A stretch of DNA of 64,000 bases from the NCBI GenBank assembly GCA_027625915.1, contig JANTQA010000033.1, forward strand, positions 2,604,001 through 2,668,000, in the 5' to 3' direction. Of this stretch, positions 10,881 to 22,977 are shown piece by piece. Each line of letters begins with the position of its first letter. Positions within the stretch are counted from its first letter, which is position 1. The DNA is from Anaeramoeba flamelloides (lineage: Eukaryota; Metamonada; Anaeramoebidae). The notes beneath the pieces were generated by a model. It had not been told where the DNA came from. It was given only the letters and a program-made list of their open reading frames with translations, and did not search any database. A program made the translations under genes and the position numbers.

Positions 10881-12282
10881 ATTATTTTCCAATGTATAAA
10901 TGAAAATTTTAAGTTCACTTTCCAAAATATTTTGCTTTTTAATTATTGAAAAAAACCCAAATATCTACCCAAAACCCACTTAGAAATATTATTTTGAGAG
11001 ATTTAATTAACTCTTCCTTATTGTACTTTCAGATAAAATGTTTACTATGAAAATTTTATTTTAGCAGTAATCATTAATATTCATTTTTGAACTTGAAATA
11101 AATATTTTCGTTTATTAATTGGAAAATAACAGTAAATAAAAAATCCAAGAAAATCTAAGGGTAAATTTTTTTTTTCAAAATAATCCAGTAAAATCTTTTA
11201 TTTTTACATTATTATTTTGAATTCTGGGAAACCTAAAGGTGTTTTTTTTTAATTTTTTGAAATAAACAGAAAATTTAACAAATTTTTGATTTATTTTAAA
11301 AAATAAAAAAAAAACTAATGGAAGTTCCCATCAGGTGTTATGAGTGCTTTAGAGTACCTAGCTTTTCCGTAATTTCCAAGGATGGAGAAAAATCAAATAG
11401 ATTTTACTCAATTCTTTTGTATTCTGGAAAACCTAACTGCAGTTTTTTTCAAATAAGAAATAAACCAAAAATTTCAAAACTTTTTTGTATATTATAAAAA
11501 TTAAAAAAAACCTAAAGAAAAAATCAAAAAAAAATATTGTTTTCTATTTAAATCAATAAATAATTTTTAAATAGTCCAAATAATTGATTCTCCATTTGAA
11601 AGATATTCATGAAATTTATAATACTTTTAAAATTTTATAATTATAACCTCTTAACTGATGCAAAAATTTTATTATTAAATTGAAAAAAAAATCTTAATAG
11701 AACGAGTACAATTGTATTTTCAAACTTAGTATTTAAAATATCTTTAAAAATATTTTTTGACCAAAAATGCATTATTAACAAATAGTGGTTATTATAATTG
11801 AGATTATTAAAAAGTGAAAAATTAGCAAATATTTAATTTTTTTTTGAAATAATTTTTTCAGGAGCATATAGTGAGTTTTTTATTTTTAATCTTTTTTCAA
11901 TTATTATAATTTGAAAAAGATTTATTTAAGAAAAAAAAATAATAGAAAATAAAACCTTATAATTTCAAACAAATTCCTTTAAACAAAAAAATTTTTATAA
12001 AGTAAAAACAAAATATTAATATTTTTCTTCAATTAAAATAGAATTTTTCAAAAACTGAAATTCGAAAAGATGCATGAATTAGTAAATTAGAATATACTTA
12101 TGAATCGAAAGATAAAAAATTATTCAATAATCAACTTTTTACATTTAGGAAAATCTATAAAATTAAAAATCAAAAAAAGTGGTGTAAATTTTCATAATGA
12201 CATTTTAAGTATTTAAAAAACAGTTTCTCATTAAATTTTAGTAAAAATGTTCCCAAGAACTAAAGAGAAATTCAAGTAAATA
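10881..12282. other. AT-rich spacer with a diverged dispersed repeat
   Basis: There is no gene. The stretch at about 11500-11870 is a diverged relative of 43036-43420: shared words include AATTGATT, 'AATCTTAATAGAAC', 'ATATCTTTAAAAATATTTTT' and 'AAAAAGTGAAAAATTAG'. In both places it follows a decayed foldback core, which suggests one larger repeat family. Confidence 0.6.
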
Positions 12283-12730
12283 AACTATTTTTCAGTCAAA
12301 TGGGCCCATTAAAAATGGATGAAACACATGTTTTTGAAAGGTTTGAATGGATATTAGAAGATAAAATTTATTTTGGAAATTTTCAAAATTGAAATCATTT
12401 TTTCACATTTGTGTTTTTTTTTTTTTGATATTTTTTTTGATACCTAATTCAGCTTACAAAAAATTTTTTTATTGCAAGATCAATAATGACTTGGTAAAAA
12501 CATATTATTCTAAGATTATTGAAACTGTGTAATGATTGTTGATAAATCATATTTTGATTTCTATTGGAATTTTATTCACTCTTTGATCCTAATATTTGAT
12601 CAATCAAAGTGTTAAATTTTCACTTGATTTCCATTATACACTTCAAATAGATTCTAAACTATAACCTACTTCTTTGAAAACTCACTCATAAAAGAAAAAT
12701 ATAGAAAAGGAAGGAAAATATTATCCTATT
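12283..12730. mobile_element. MITE-like element, 'TTTCAGTCAAA' family, truncated copy
   Basis: Begins after a TA with AACTATTTTTCAGTCAAAT. Its interior (for example TTTATTTTGGAAATTTTCAA and 'GCAAGATCAATAATGACTTGG') matches the elements at 22287-22977 and 26464-27165 in the same orientation. I do not see a clear right TIR, so the 3' end is approximate and the copy may be truncated. Confidence 0.65.
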
Positions 12731-13823
12731 TATAATTCAGCTACCAGTAACAAATCTAAAACTAGTCCTAATTCCCAATGCCGGGCTCTATTAAGATTTG
12801 GTAGCTAAATAAATGTATTGATTTTTAACAGAATCAACTTCAATGATCATAAGTGATCTTGGTAAAACCGAAATTAATGAAATCAGAATTAGAATATATA
12901 GTTATAAAAACACTTCCAATCACATTTTAATTGTAGTTAGCCTTTACAAATAGTGATGAATTTGATCATTTTTAAGAAGGTTTCGTTAAAATTTAGTAAT
13001 TTCAGACAAAATAATGTGACTTTTTTTTAGAATAGACAAAAATTGTAAAAATTGAAAAGATCAAATCAATTCCAAAAAAAACTCAACCTATCTCTACAAA
13101 TAATTTTAACCCGATTAATTCAAACCTTTATTTTTTTAGGGTTGGCCTTATTAATTTTCTTTTAAAAGTATTTGATTTTGGGAACTATAATTATTTTGTC
13201 CACTATGTAAAGACTCTTTTCAAAATATTATTAGAACATAAATTATGAATTAATGATAAAAATATAATTGATCTTGAATAATAATCAGGGAATTGTTGAA
13301 TATGTTTTTTTCGAACTTTGATAAAAAAAAACAAATTCAATTATCAATTTTCCTTTTCGACTAATTAAAGATTATGTTTAGTATTTCCATACAAGTAATT
13401 TCAAGTCTTTTACTAAATCTATTGTTTGAAGAATACTTGCCAAAATGATTTACTATTAATCTCAGATCAAGTTAAAATTGTTCTTTCCATTTAATACTTG
13501 AAAATTTTGTTTGTAAAATTTTTTTGTTTCTTCCAAACAAAAAGAAACGGACGAATATCATTAAAAAAACCTTAAATCTTATTTAGCATTTGTACTAGTT
13601 TTCTGAATCTATCTTATTAATGAAAAGATATTTAAAAAATACAATAATAAAAAAGTCTTTTCAAATCTAAATGAATCACATAAACTTAACAAAAATCTCT
13701 TAAAAGATTATAATTGTATCTAAACAAAAAAAAAGTGAACCAAAAAAGACATTTCAAAACCAAACTGAAAATCATTTTTTCAATCTTTAAATTTTCAATT
13801 ATTTTCACTTTCCAAAAATAACT
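12731..13823. other. AT-rich spacer, 5' flank of the FIP200/ATG11 gene
   Basis: No coding region is seen. Poly(A/T) runs increase toward 13.8 kb, and the promoter of the downstream gene should lie in the last few hundred bases. No specific promoter motif can be defended. Confidence 0.55.
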
Positions 13824-16800
13824 ATGAGTGTAATAACTGATCTTGGTCACAAAATTATAATTTCACTTAGTCAAGAAAAAACGTAATTTATTAAGTCCTC
13901 AACGAAACCTTTTATGAAACAACCTTTTTCTTTTTTTTACCTTTAACAACACCCAAATTTTTTTCAACTCAAAAAAATATAGCATCCAAGATCTGAAAAC
14001 CTATTTGTCTGCAAAAACCGATGTACCAATTTCCCAAATAATTCTATTGACTTCGTTTAAACAATTTTTAAATCGAGAGCATTTATCAAATGTGTTTCAA
14101 GTATGTCTTTCCATTCAACAAAAAAAAATAAAATGTTTTTTTGTTTGAATTTTTAATTTAGCCATTTTTCTTTTAATTGTTTCTTCCATACATTTACTAA
14201 TGATCAATTATCAATAAAAATCAAATCCAAATCAAAAACCATTAACTTTAAAGAATGAAGGCGATTGTATTTTTTTTTATGATCGAAACAAATATATCTA
14301 TTTCAAGCTCTCGGAATATTTACAGAAAAACCAGCGTGCAGATTACCAACAAAATGAAAAATCAAAAATCAAAACTGTTTTTAAGAACTGCAATCTATCC
14401 TTAGAGAGTTTATACACTTTTACAAAAAAAAATTTAAAGTATTAACCTTCCTTCCTTCCTTCCTTCTTTTATTCTTTTTTTTTATTTTTTTATTTTATTT
14501 TTTTTTATTCCAAAAACATTAAAAAAAAAATATATTTTCCTTCCAATAAAATACGATATTACAATTATTGAATTCATTGTGGATAGTTCAACTGTTGAAA
14601 TTTTAGAAAATCTATCAAAAAGATTGGAAGAAAAAAATTTTGAACAAGAATTAGAAATTTTTGATCAAGAAAGATCGAAATTAAAACAAGTAAAAATCCA
14701 TCCAAAATTATTAGGAACTCATCTTGATCCTCAAAAAAAAACACTTTTTGATTTTATTTCAGAACCAAAATTTAAATTATTAAAAAACAAATACCTTCAA
14801 CACTTTGGTACGTACATTTATATTCTTTAATTTCTTTTTTTTTTTTTTTTATTTACAAGCAAAAGAACTTTAATTAACCTAAATCACTGAAAGGGTACTC
14901 TACCGATTGACTCCTTCTTTTGGCTATTCTATAAAACAAACAATTTGTTCAAATCATTCATATAATTGAATTAATAATCTCGTTCCCCAATTAATAAATG
15001 AAAAGCTTTTATTGTAATTTCTCAAATCGTACTTGATCAAAATTAGTTGAAACAATCAAAAAGATCTTGAATAAGTCAACTAAAAACAAAAACCGTCTCA
15101 CACTAATGTGGTTCTTCCTTATTGGAACTTTTGAGATAAAATTAAGTTTTTTTTTAAATTCGAATTTATCAGTAAAATTAATTTCTCATGATACAATAAA
15201 ATAAAATTTTTGTGGTTAAGAAAATGACCAAAATCACCTTAATAAAGAGCTACCTATTGGCCCCACTTTTAAACTATTCTGGTTCATTAACTAATCATTG
15301 AAATCATTCATATCCTTATATTGGCACTAGATAATTAATCATCTCGATAAAAAGATCAAGTTTCTCTATTTCTCTTAGTCTATTTTTTTTAAAAAGATCT
15401 TTAATTAACAAAAAAATTACGATTGATACAAATTCAGAATGTTATGTTGGAAATTGTAAATATATATAGAGGTTTTTTTCACTATTAAAATAGAGATTCT
15501 ATTTGAATGTTCTGAAGAAAATTCAATCTCAAAGGTTCAATGTCGAAAATGGAATATTAAATATTAGTGAAAAAAAACGGGTTGTAGGTTTTTTGTAGAT
15601 TGGCTTTAGTTCCCCAGTTTGGATATTATTGATGTTATATCATTTTTATTATTATATGATTATTTCATTAAATTAACACATCAAATTAAATTGCAAATTG
15701 AACAAAATAATATTTTTAACAAGTAAAATTCAAGAAAAAAAAACACTTATCAGCCTGAAGGTTTTTTTGGAAAATAACTAAATCCAATCAAAGAAACTGA
15801 GAAAATCTTGTGATTTATTTAATGTGAAAACACCCCACAAAATTCAATCTGGATCAAATAATGAATTAAATTTAAACAATAGAAATTATAGATGAATAAA
15901 GATTTTTAATACACAAAAAAATTAATTTTTTTCAGATTTTTATTTTTTTGTTGAATTTTAAATTAATTAAGAGAAAAAATTGTTTCTCATTAATATTAAT
16001 TTTTTCTAGAAATGATCTTTAGTTTTTATAAATATATTTTAATTAAAAAAATGACTGCTAATCAATATATTGAAAATATGGTGCTTCCTTTTTGCGCCAT
16101 CTTTGGGTGATTTTGGCCATTGTTAAATGAATGTGTTTGTTTGAAACAAGATGGAAAAACAAAAAAAAAAAACAAAAAGAAATTCAAATGGAATAGGCTT
16201 TACTAATGAGCCTTGGGCTATGTTGAGAAACTTATAATTATTGTTTTTTTTTTTTTTTTTTGGTGTAAAGCTATAGTAATCTAAATTTTCATGATATTAA
16301 TCTTAAGGTTGTCGAGAATGTGGTTTAAATCAGATAAAATTTTCACCTTATATTTTTTATTTATTATTGAAGAAGTGTAAATTACACTCTAAATGCCCTT
16401 TTACTTAAATTCCCTCAAAGGTAATTTAAGCTTAAAATCATAGATTTCACAACTACTTAAGAGAAAAGACAATACCAAATTTTTTTTATGGTTTAAAAAG
16501 TAAAAACAAAGAATTGAAAAGAAGAAAGGAAAAAAAAAAAAAAAAAAAAAAATTGTGAAATTTAAAAAGGGTTTAAAAGAAGCGATTGGTAAAAAATCAA
16601 AAAAAAGTAAATTCTATCGTTAATTAAGGAACACCAAAAATCACAACCACGATACTTTAGGTTAATTTAATTTTAGAATTGATCATGAATGTTCAATTAG
16701 AGGTCGTTGTTTAATTTGTTGTAATTTCTTTTTTTCTTTTTGATCAGATTTGCTTTAAACCAATGAACATTTTTAGCCTTTGCTTTTTAGATTTTTATTT

Positions 16801-19800
16801 TCAAGTTACTCGTACTTTCATGTTTCAGTGTCTCAGTATTAGCAAGTGACCACTTGATCTTTTTCTTTTGTAACTCTTCTTCTCAATATAAAGAAGATCC
16901 AGCGAGTGAAAAAATGGAAAAAAATAAATTTTCACCTTATATTCTGATTTTTTATTTTCAACATTAAAACTGATAATTTTTTTTGACGATGAACAATTTT
17001 AACAACAAAATTCTTTTTAAACTTTTATTATAAATTTTTTATTTAATTGTATATATATATATATATATTAACAAAATTAATAGGTTCAATTAAGAAAGAA
17101 ATAACAAAAGCAAAAAAACAACTTGACAAAATCAAAAAGGATTTAAAATTATTTTTTGAAGAAAAGCAAACGAATTTTGTACAAGAATTTCAAAACAAAC
17201 AAACAAATTTTCGAGAAATAATAGATTTTTTTCATAAAAAAATGTTTAAATTAGTAAATGATCAAATTAAGATATATAATATCAAAGGGGTTTGCTTATA
17301 TTTACAAAAAAAAATTGATCCTGATGAAAAAGAATTTAAACAACTTTTAGGTATCCATAAAATCAATAAAATTTATGAATTATCTTTAATTGAAACAATG
17401 AATCGAATTCAATTTCAAAAAAATTTTGATCTTTTCAAAGATCAAATTACTAAAAAAGGAAATTTGTTGCTCTGGAATGAATTAAAACGAAGAAAGGCAT
17501 TTATAAAAAAATACACTCCCTTTATTCAAAAGGAATTATTTCCATTTTTGGAAACATTACCAATAACTTTTGAAGAATCTTTTAAAAAGTATAATCATGA
17601 CGAATTGCCAGATTTAACCTTTGAAGAAGTACAACATTGTATTAAAGAGAAGGAATATTTAAATTTCATTGTATCAGACTCGATTAAATTAATTGATGCT
17701 GGGGAAATGAAAAAATCCTTTGAAAATGAAAAAAACGAAATTATTGAAAATATTGAAAAGGGTAAAAAGGAAATCATTGAAAATAGTGAAAAAGAATTTT
17801 TAGAAAAAAAAAAAAAATTAAAATTAAAATTAGCTAATGAGATAAGGGAAAAGGAAAAATTGATCGTAGAGAAAAAGGATTTATTAAACAAATGTAAAAA
17901 ATTATCAAAAATAAATAAGCAATATGAACTACAGACTAATAATAACATGGAAAATATGAAAAAAACTATCAGTGAAAAAGATCAAGAATTTGAAAAGACA
18001 AAAAAGGAAATCGAAAATGAATTTTTGATAAAAATTGACATTTTGGAAAGAGAAAAGGAAGAATATAAATCAAAAAGCCAAAAAATTAAAAAAGAAAAAA
18101 AGAAAATCCAGAGCGAATATATGATAAATACACACAAACTGGAAAATGAAATAAAGGAAATCAAGGAACAATTCGATATAGAAAAAGAAGAAATCAAGGA
18201 ACAATTCAATCGGGAAAGGGAAGAAATAAAGGAAACCTTGGAAAAGGAAATTAAAAAACAATATTTAATGAAAAAACAGAATTGGGGTAAAGAAAAGAAA
18301 GAAATACACGAACAATTTAACAAGGAAAAGCAGGAAATTGATGAAAAATGGCGAAAAGAAATCGAAAGAATTAAAAAAAAATGGAAAGAGGAAATAAGGA
18401 CGAAAGACGAACAATTTGATATAGAAAAGAAAGAAATACACGAACAATATAATCAAGAAAAGGAGGAAATAAATAAAAAATGGGAGAAGGAAAATAAAAA
18501 ATTGGAAAAGACAATTAAAAAGCATACAGAAAATAAAATAAAGGATATGAAAAAAACTATAAGTGAGAAAGATCAAGAATTCGAAAAGGAAAAAAGGGAA
18601 AAAGAAAATGAATATTTGATAAAAATGGGGAATTTGGAAAAGGAAAAGGAAGAATATAAATCAAAAAATCAAAAAATTAAACAAGAAAAAAACAAAATCC
18701 AGAGCGAATATATGATAAATACACAAAAACTGGAAAATGAAATAAAGGAAATAAAGGAACAATTCGATATAGAAAAGGAAGAAATCAAGGAACAATTCAA
18801 TCGGGAAAGGGAAGAAATTAAGGGAAATATGGAAAGGGAAATTGGAAAGCAATATTTAATGAAAACACAGAATTTGGAAAATGAAAAGGAAATAATAAAG
18901 GACAATTGGGAAAAGGAAAAACAGGAATATGAACAGGAATATCAAGATATTGATCTTGAATACCAGAAATTAAAAAAACAATTAAATAAATACAAAAATG
19001 AAAATACTAAATTAAATAAATTAATAAATGAAAAAAATCAAAAAATTGCAGAATCTCTGAAATTAGCACAAAAGGAAAAAACACAAAAAGAAAAGGCATT
19101 CGAAATGCTAAATAATCAAAATAACGATAATATTCAGAATCATGAATTAAATACTCACATTCAAACAATTACAATTGAAAATAATAAATTAAAAAATAAA
19201 TTAATAGATATCAAAACAAAAGAAGAAGAAATTCAAAGAAGGCATCAACAGATGGAAAATGAATTACAAAAAGACTTAAGGAATTTATCATCAAAATATA
19301 AAAAATTGGTAAAAAAAACTCTTCAAAAAAAGAATGATTTAAAAATTTTAAAGAAGACAAAAACAAAATTAGAAATGAAAAATGCAAAACAAAAAAACAC
19401 AATTATCAATTTAGAAAAAGTGATCAAAAATGAAGAATCATCTCAAACAAGAATTAAAACACTTTCTTTAGAAAATGAGAAGTTACTAAATCAAATAAAG
19501 CAATATAAACGGGATTTAAAAATGAAAGAAGACGAAATTTCAAAGGAAAGCAAAATTGAGCCCATCAATCTTCTGGCAAAGATTCGCTCCAAAGTCGAAA
19601 ATATCAAATATGAAGTCCTTTTAGAAGAAATCAAATTTACCCAGGAAAATGGAATAGATGCAAAGGCAATATACGATTATTTGGACAATTCCTTTGAGAA
19701 ATCAATTTTTGATCCAAAAATCGAAATTTTAAATGAGCAAATTGAGGTTTTAAAAGGCAAAATTCGTTTCGAAAATGGATTTCCAAATTTGATCGATTTA

Positions 19801-20040
19801 ATATTCACATTCAATTCCAAAATGATAAACAATGTTCAATTTTTTCAAACAAAATTTATGAACTTTACACTAATAGTCGACGAGCAATCAATCGGGGGTA
19901 ATCAACTACAAATCGAACAAATCAAAGGAAAGGTCTTTTTCCAAGAAAACAATACATGCCAGCAATCAAATAAATATGGGATACAATCTGGTGAAAAATT
20001 TATTATAGTATATATCCAAATAATTTATAATAAATTTTAA
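13824..20040 (+). CDS. ATG11/RB1CC1-like: FIP200/ATG11-like autophagy scaffold (five exons)
   Basis: Exons 13824-13882, 13983-14100, 14254-14438, 14587-14807 and 17084-20040 join in matching phases at GT-AG borders to give about 1179 residues. Residues 1-72 look ubiquitin-like: 'KTIQDLKTYLSAKTDVP' and 'ILLTSFKQFL' followed by 'IFFYDRN', as at the N-terminus of FIP200/ATG11. Residues about 283-365 match the ATG17-like region, with 'IHKINKIYELSLIETM', an 'ELKRRKAFIKKY' helix and 'LFPFLETLP'. Residues about 400-1050 are a long Lys/Glu coiled coil. The last 94 residues fit the C-terminal claw: 'NLIDLIFTFN', then 'IKGKVFF', 'NKYGIQSGEKFIIVY'. In this family the protein scaffolds the Atg1/ULK complex, and the claw binds cargo receptors; activity here is inferred. 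The last exon alone would begin with a spurious Tyr/Ile stretch read from an (AT)n tract. Intron 3 holds a CCTT repeat and intron 4 (2276 nt) a transposon. Exon 3's acceptor is the least certain join. Confidence 0.88.
15215..16160. mobile_element. ~950-bp dispersed element in FIP200/ATG11 intron 4
   Basis: This segment is present in inverted orientation at 53900-54840. Shared words include GGAATATTA..ATTAGTGAAAAAAA, 'GGGTTGTAGGTTTTTTGTAG', TTGGATATTATTGATGTTAT and 'AATGAATGTGTTTGTTTGAA'. The ends read TGACCAAAATCACC and its inverse GGTGATTTTGGCCA, so it has short TIRs. I see no transposase, so it is probably non-autonomous. It accounts for nearly half of intron 4. The 5' part (14.88-15.1 kb) contains a diverged partial duplicate of its left end. 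Confidence 0.8.
16365..16450. repeat. Short direct repeat flanking the last FIP200 exon, left copy
   Basis: About 85 bp (ATTGAAGAAGTGTAAATTAC..., then 'AAATGCCCTT' and 'TTAAGCTTAAAATCATAG') recurs in the same orientation at 20265-20352, just downstream of the gene. It is non-coding; the two copies bracket the large last exon and intron end. Confidence 0.7.
17956..18875 (+). repeat. Internal coding duplication in the coiled coil
   Basis: A ~325-bp block starting at 17956 recurs in frame at 18547, offset 591 nt (197 codons). It begins 'MKKTISEKDQEFEK' and includes 'KIQSEYMINT', 'QFDIEKEEIKEQFNRERE' and 'QYLMK'. Long stretches are nearly identical at the nucleotide level, including synonymous positions, so the duplication is recent or has been homogenised. 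It lengthens the coiled coil by a heptad-compatible unit. Confidence 0.85.
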
Positions 20041-20264
20041 TTAATATTTTTTTAAAAGTTTTTTTTTATTTATAATAAATTTCAGATTAAAATAAAATGT
20101 AATTCAGCTAAATATATGGATATATTTCAGCTATTTTTTAAAATGTAAAGAAATTCTATTTTAATACATATATATATTTGAGCTCTATTCTAATACAACT
20201 ATTTAAATATCCTAAATTATTATCTATCTATTATTGTATCTTAATAAAAACATAATTTATTATA

Positions 20265-20352
20265 ATTATTGAAGAGGTGTGAATTACACACCATAAATGC
20301 CCTTATAGTTGAATTTCCACAAAGGATAGTTAAGCATAAAATTATAGGCTTT
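20265..20352. repeat. Short direct repeat flanking the last FIP200 exon, right copy
   Basis: Partner of 16365-16450 in the same orientation ('GAAGAGGTGTGAATTACACA', then 'AAATGCCCTTATAG'). It lies about 230 bp after the stop codon. Confidence 0.7.
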
Positions 20353-22286
20353 CTGATTATTAATAAATGAAAGTAATTTTAAAAGGTTTTGATTGAAAGA
20401 AAAATCATTGAGTTTTATTTCTTATTATTTATAATGAAATATTAATCTATCTTATTCATAGGAAGGATATACCCATAAAAAATGACAATTGTTATATATT
20501 TTTTGTAATATGATCATATTTTAGACATAAAGTTTATAAAATTTATTTGAATTTTTTTTAATTAAATGGTAATCTCTAGTTAAGCTATTAGCAAACGTTC
20601 GCAATTTTATAATGGTTGATCTTGATTCATCATTTTAAAATAAAATCCAATTTAAAATTTAAAACACACCAAAATTCAATATTTGAAAAAAAAAATCTTT
20701 TTTTATCAATTCTAGAAGAAATACTAAAATAAAACCATTCACTAATTAGAATGTTAACAATTGTTTATAATTACAATTCTCGAAAAACAATAAAATAATA
20801 ATTATCAATACTAATAAATTATCGGTATGAAAAAAATTTTTGGATGTGCAAAACTAAATAATATAGATTTTAAAATGTGTTTAAATTCTATTACGAATAT
20901 TGATCAATCAAATGATTAAAGACCATCAAATAATTTTCTTTGAATTTCTTCTATTTTGAACAATTCGATTATAACATAAATATCAATGGTTGAAAAATTT
21001 TTTGATCATATGAAATAGGTTTATGGAATTCAAAATATGAAAGGAAAATAAAAATACTAAAAATTGAAAAAATGATTTTCATATTTAACAAAAATCAACA
21101 TTATTTCCAATTGTAATAAAATTATATTAACTTGATTTGTTTCAACTGTTTTCTATATGTGAGTGGAAAAATTTGAATTTTAGTTTAATTTTGGTTTAAA
21201 ATAAAAAAATTTAACTTTTTATTCGTTGTAATATTTATATACTTTCGTCAACTGCTGTTGAGTAACTAAAGTTTTAAAATTCAAAAGAATTGATGAAACT
21301 CAATGATATATTACATGTGTTTTTGGAATTCTGGAAAAGATAACTGGGTTTTCTTAATTTTTCCTGTTTTAAATTTTGAAAATTAGTTCAATTGTCATTC
21401 AAAACTAAAAAAAAAGAAAAAAAAAATAGAAGTTTCATTCAAGTGCCTTAGGAATAACCCTTCCCAGAACTGTAAAGGTTATAGTGAAATCTTTAATTTT
21501 GCTCTATACTTTTGAATTTTAGAAAATTTTACAATAGTGTCGTCTAATGTCGTCAAGCACATAGGTTTTCTTGAGTTTTTTGTTTGTTTGTAAAATCAAT
21601 AGATTTTCGTTAGTTTTTTTTTATTTTTTGAAATAAAGAGAAAATTTGAATAAATTTTCTCTTTATTTCAAAAAGTAAAAAAAAAAACCTAGAACACTTC
21701 ATAAATAAAATAGAAAAACTCAAGAAAAGCTATAAAACTTAACAAATAAACAGTAAAACTAAGAAAACCTAAAGGTATTTTTTTTTAATTTACAAAATAA
21801 AACGAAAATTTCTTGAATTTTCTTTTTATTAAAAAAATTAAAAAAAAAAATAAAAACACTTCCAATATTGAGAAGTCAATAATTCAAGATATCCATATTT
21901 ATATATTTCTTTTTTTAGTTCGATTAAATCTTAAGATATCCAATTTATTTTATTATTTATTGATTGATCAAATTTTATTAATATTTCTAAAAAAAAAGGA
22001 AGAGATAAATTGTTGAATTTTTTTTTTGAATTTGAATTTTTTTTATAAACTGAAATTGTAACATTTTCAATTCTGAACTCTGTTTGATAAATAGAAATTT
22101 GTCTATTTCTGTTAATTTTGCCTATTTTCTAATATATAAATTGTTCCACATAATTAAATCTTTTATATTTTTTATATCAGAATTAAAATTTTGGAACCCA
22201 TAAGCCAATTATCTCAATATTGGATATTTAAATAATATAATTTTTAAAAAATTATTCAGAGAATTTTTATACAATAATTGTATATA
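20353..22286. other. AT-rich spacer with a foldback element
   Basis: There are no genes. A foldback element of the 10500-10880 family occupies about 21540-21770, with core GAAATAAAGAGAAAATTTG and its inverse and flanking 'AGATTTTCGTTAG' and 'CCTAGAACACTTC' modules. A decayed half-copy lies near 21300-21450. Confidence 0.6.
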
Positions 22287-22977
22287 AACTATTTTCCAGT
22301 CAAATGGGCTTAGTTTTAATGGGTGAAATATGTCATTAAAGTGTTTTAATAGATATTAGAAGATTAAATTTCATTTTGGAAATCTTCAAAATTGATATTA
22401 TTTTTTCACATTTTTGTTTTTTTTTTTTTTCGATTTTTATTAAAACCTAATTCAGCTGCAAATTTTTTTTTTTTACAAGATCAATAATCACTGGTAAAAA
22501 TCTGTTATTCTAAGGTTATTGTAACTGTGAAAATGATTGTTCAGAAATCATATTGATTTCTTTTTGAATTTTATTCAATCTTTGATCCTAATATTTGATG
22601 AACAAATGTGAAAAATTTGCACTTCATTTTCATTTCCTTTTTCAAATAGAGACTAAAAATACCAACATACTTCGTTTGGAGACTTGGTCTCTAAAATAAA
22701 GATCTGGAAAATAAAGTTAAAGTTGTTTCCTATTTATTATAAAAAATACCAGTAGAAGATCAAAACACATATTCTTGTTTTTTTCAATATGTATAAGAAT
22801 TTGAGTCTTTCAATTTTTAAGAAAATCTAGTGATTCATTAGATTTTTTCATACAGATATATACAATTCTTTGATGTGTATCATTCTGTTTATTTCTTATT
22901 TTTTCTTCAATGGTCAATTATAAAAAAAAATTCATATTTTAAAAAAAATATTTGACCTCTTTGACAGAAACAAATTT
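22287..22977. mobile_element. MITE-like element, 'TTTCAGTCAAA' family, decayed copy
   Basis: Begins after TA with AACTATTTTCCAGTCAAATG and ends with a degraded inverse (TTTGACCTCTTTGACAGAAA). The interior is collinear with 26464-27165, including GATATTAGAAGA, 'CAAGATCAATAATCACTGG', 'TTTCAAATAGAGACT' and 'CATCATTCTGTTTATTTC'-like blocks. No coding capacity. Confidence 0.75.

Noticed and set aside
12775-12830. tRNA-like stretch (GCCGGGCTCTATTAAGATTT)
   Set aside because: No A-box/B-box pair and no cloverleaf could be drawn. No tRNA was found elsewhere by eye either.
17047-17083. Start MYIYIYILTKLI for the coiled-coil protein
   Set aside because: The ATG lies in an (AT)n tract just before an AG acceptor, and four upstream exons join in phase, so this start is intronic sequence.
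17595-19402. Many Phe/Leu/Ser-rich minus-strand frames opposite the coiled coil
   Set aside because: They are reverse-strand shadows of a Lys/Glu-rich coding exon.
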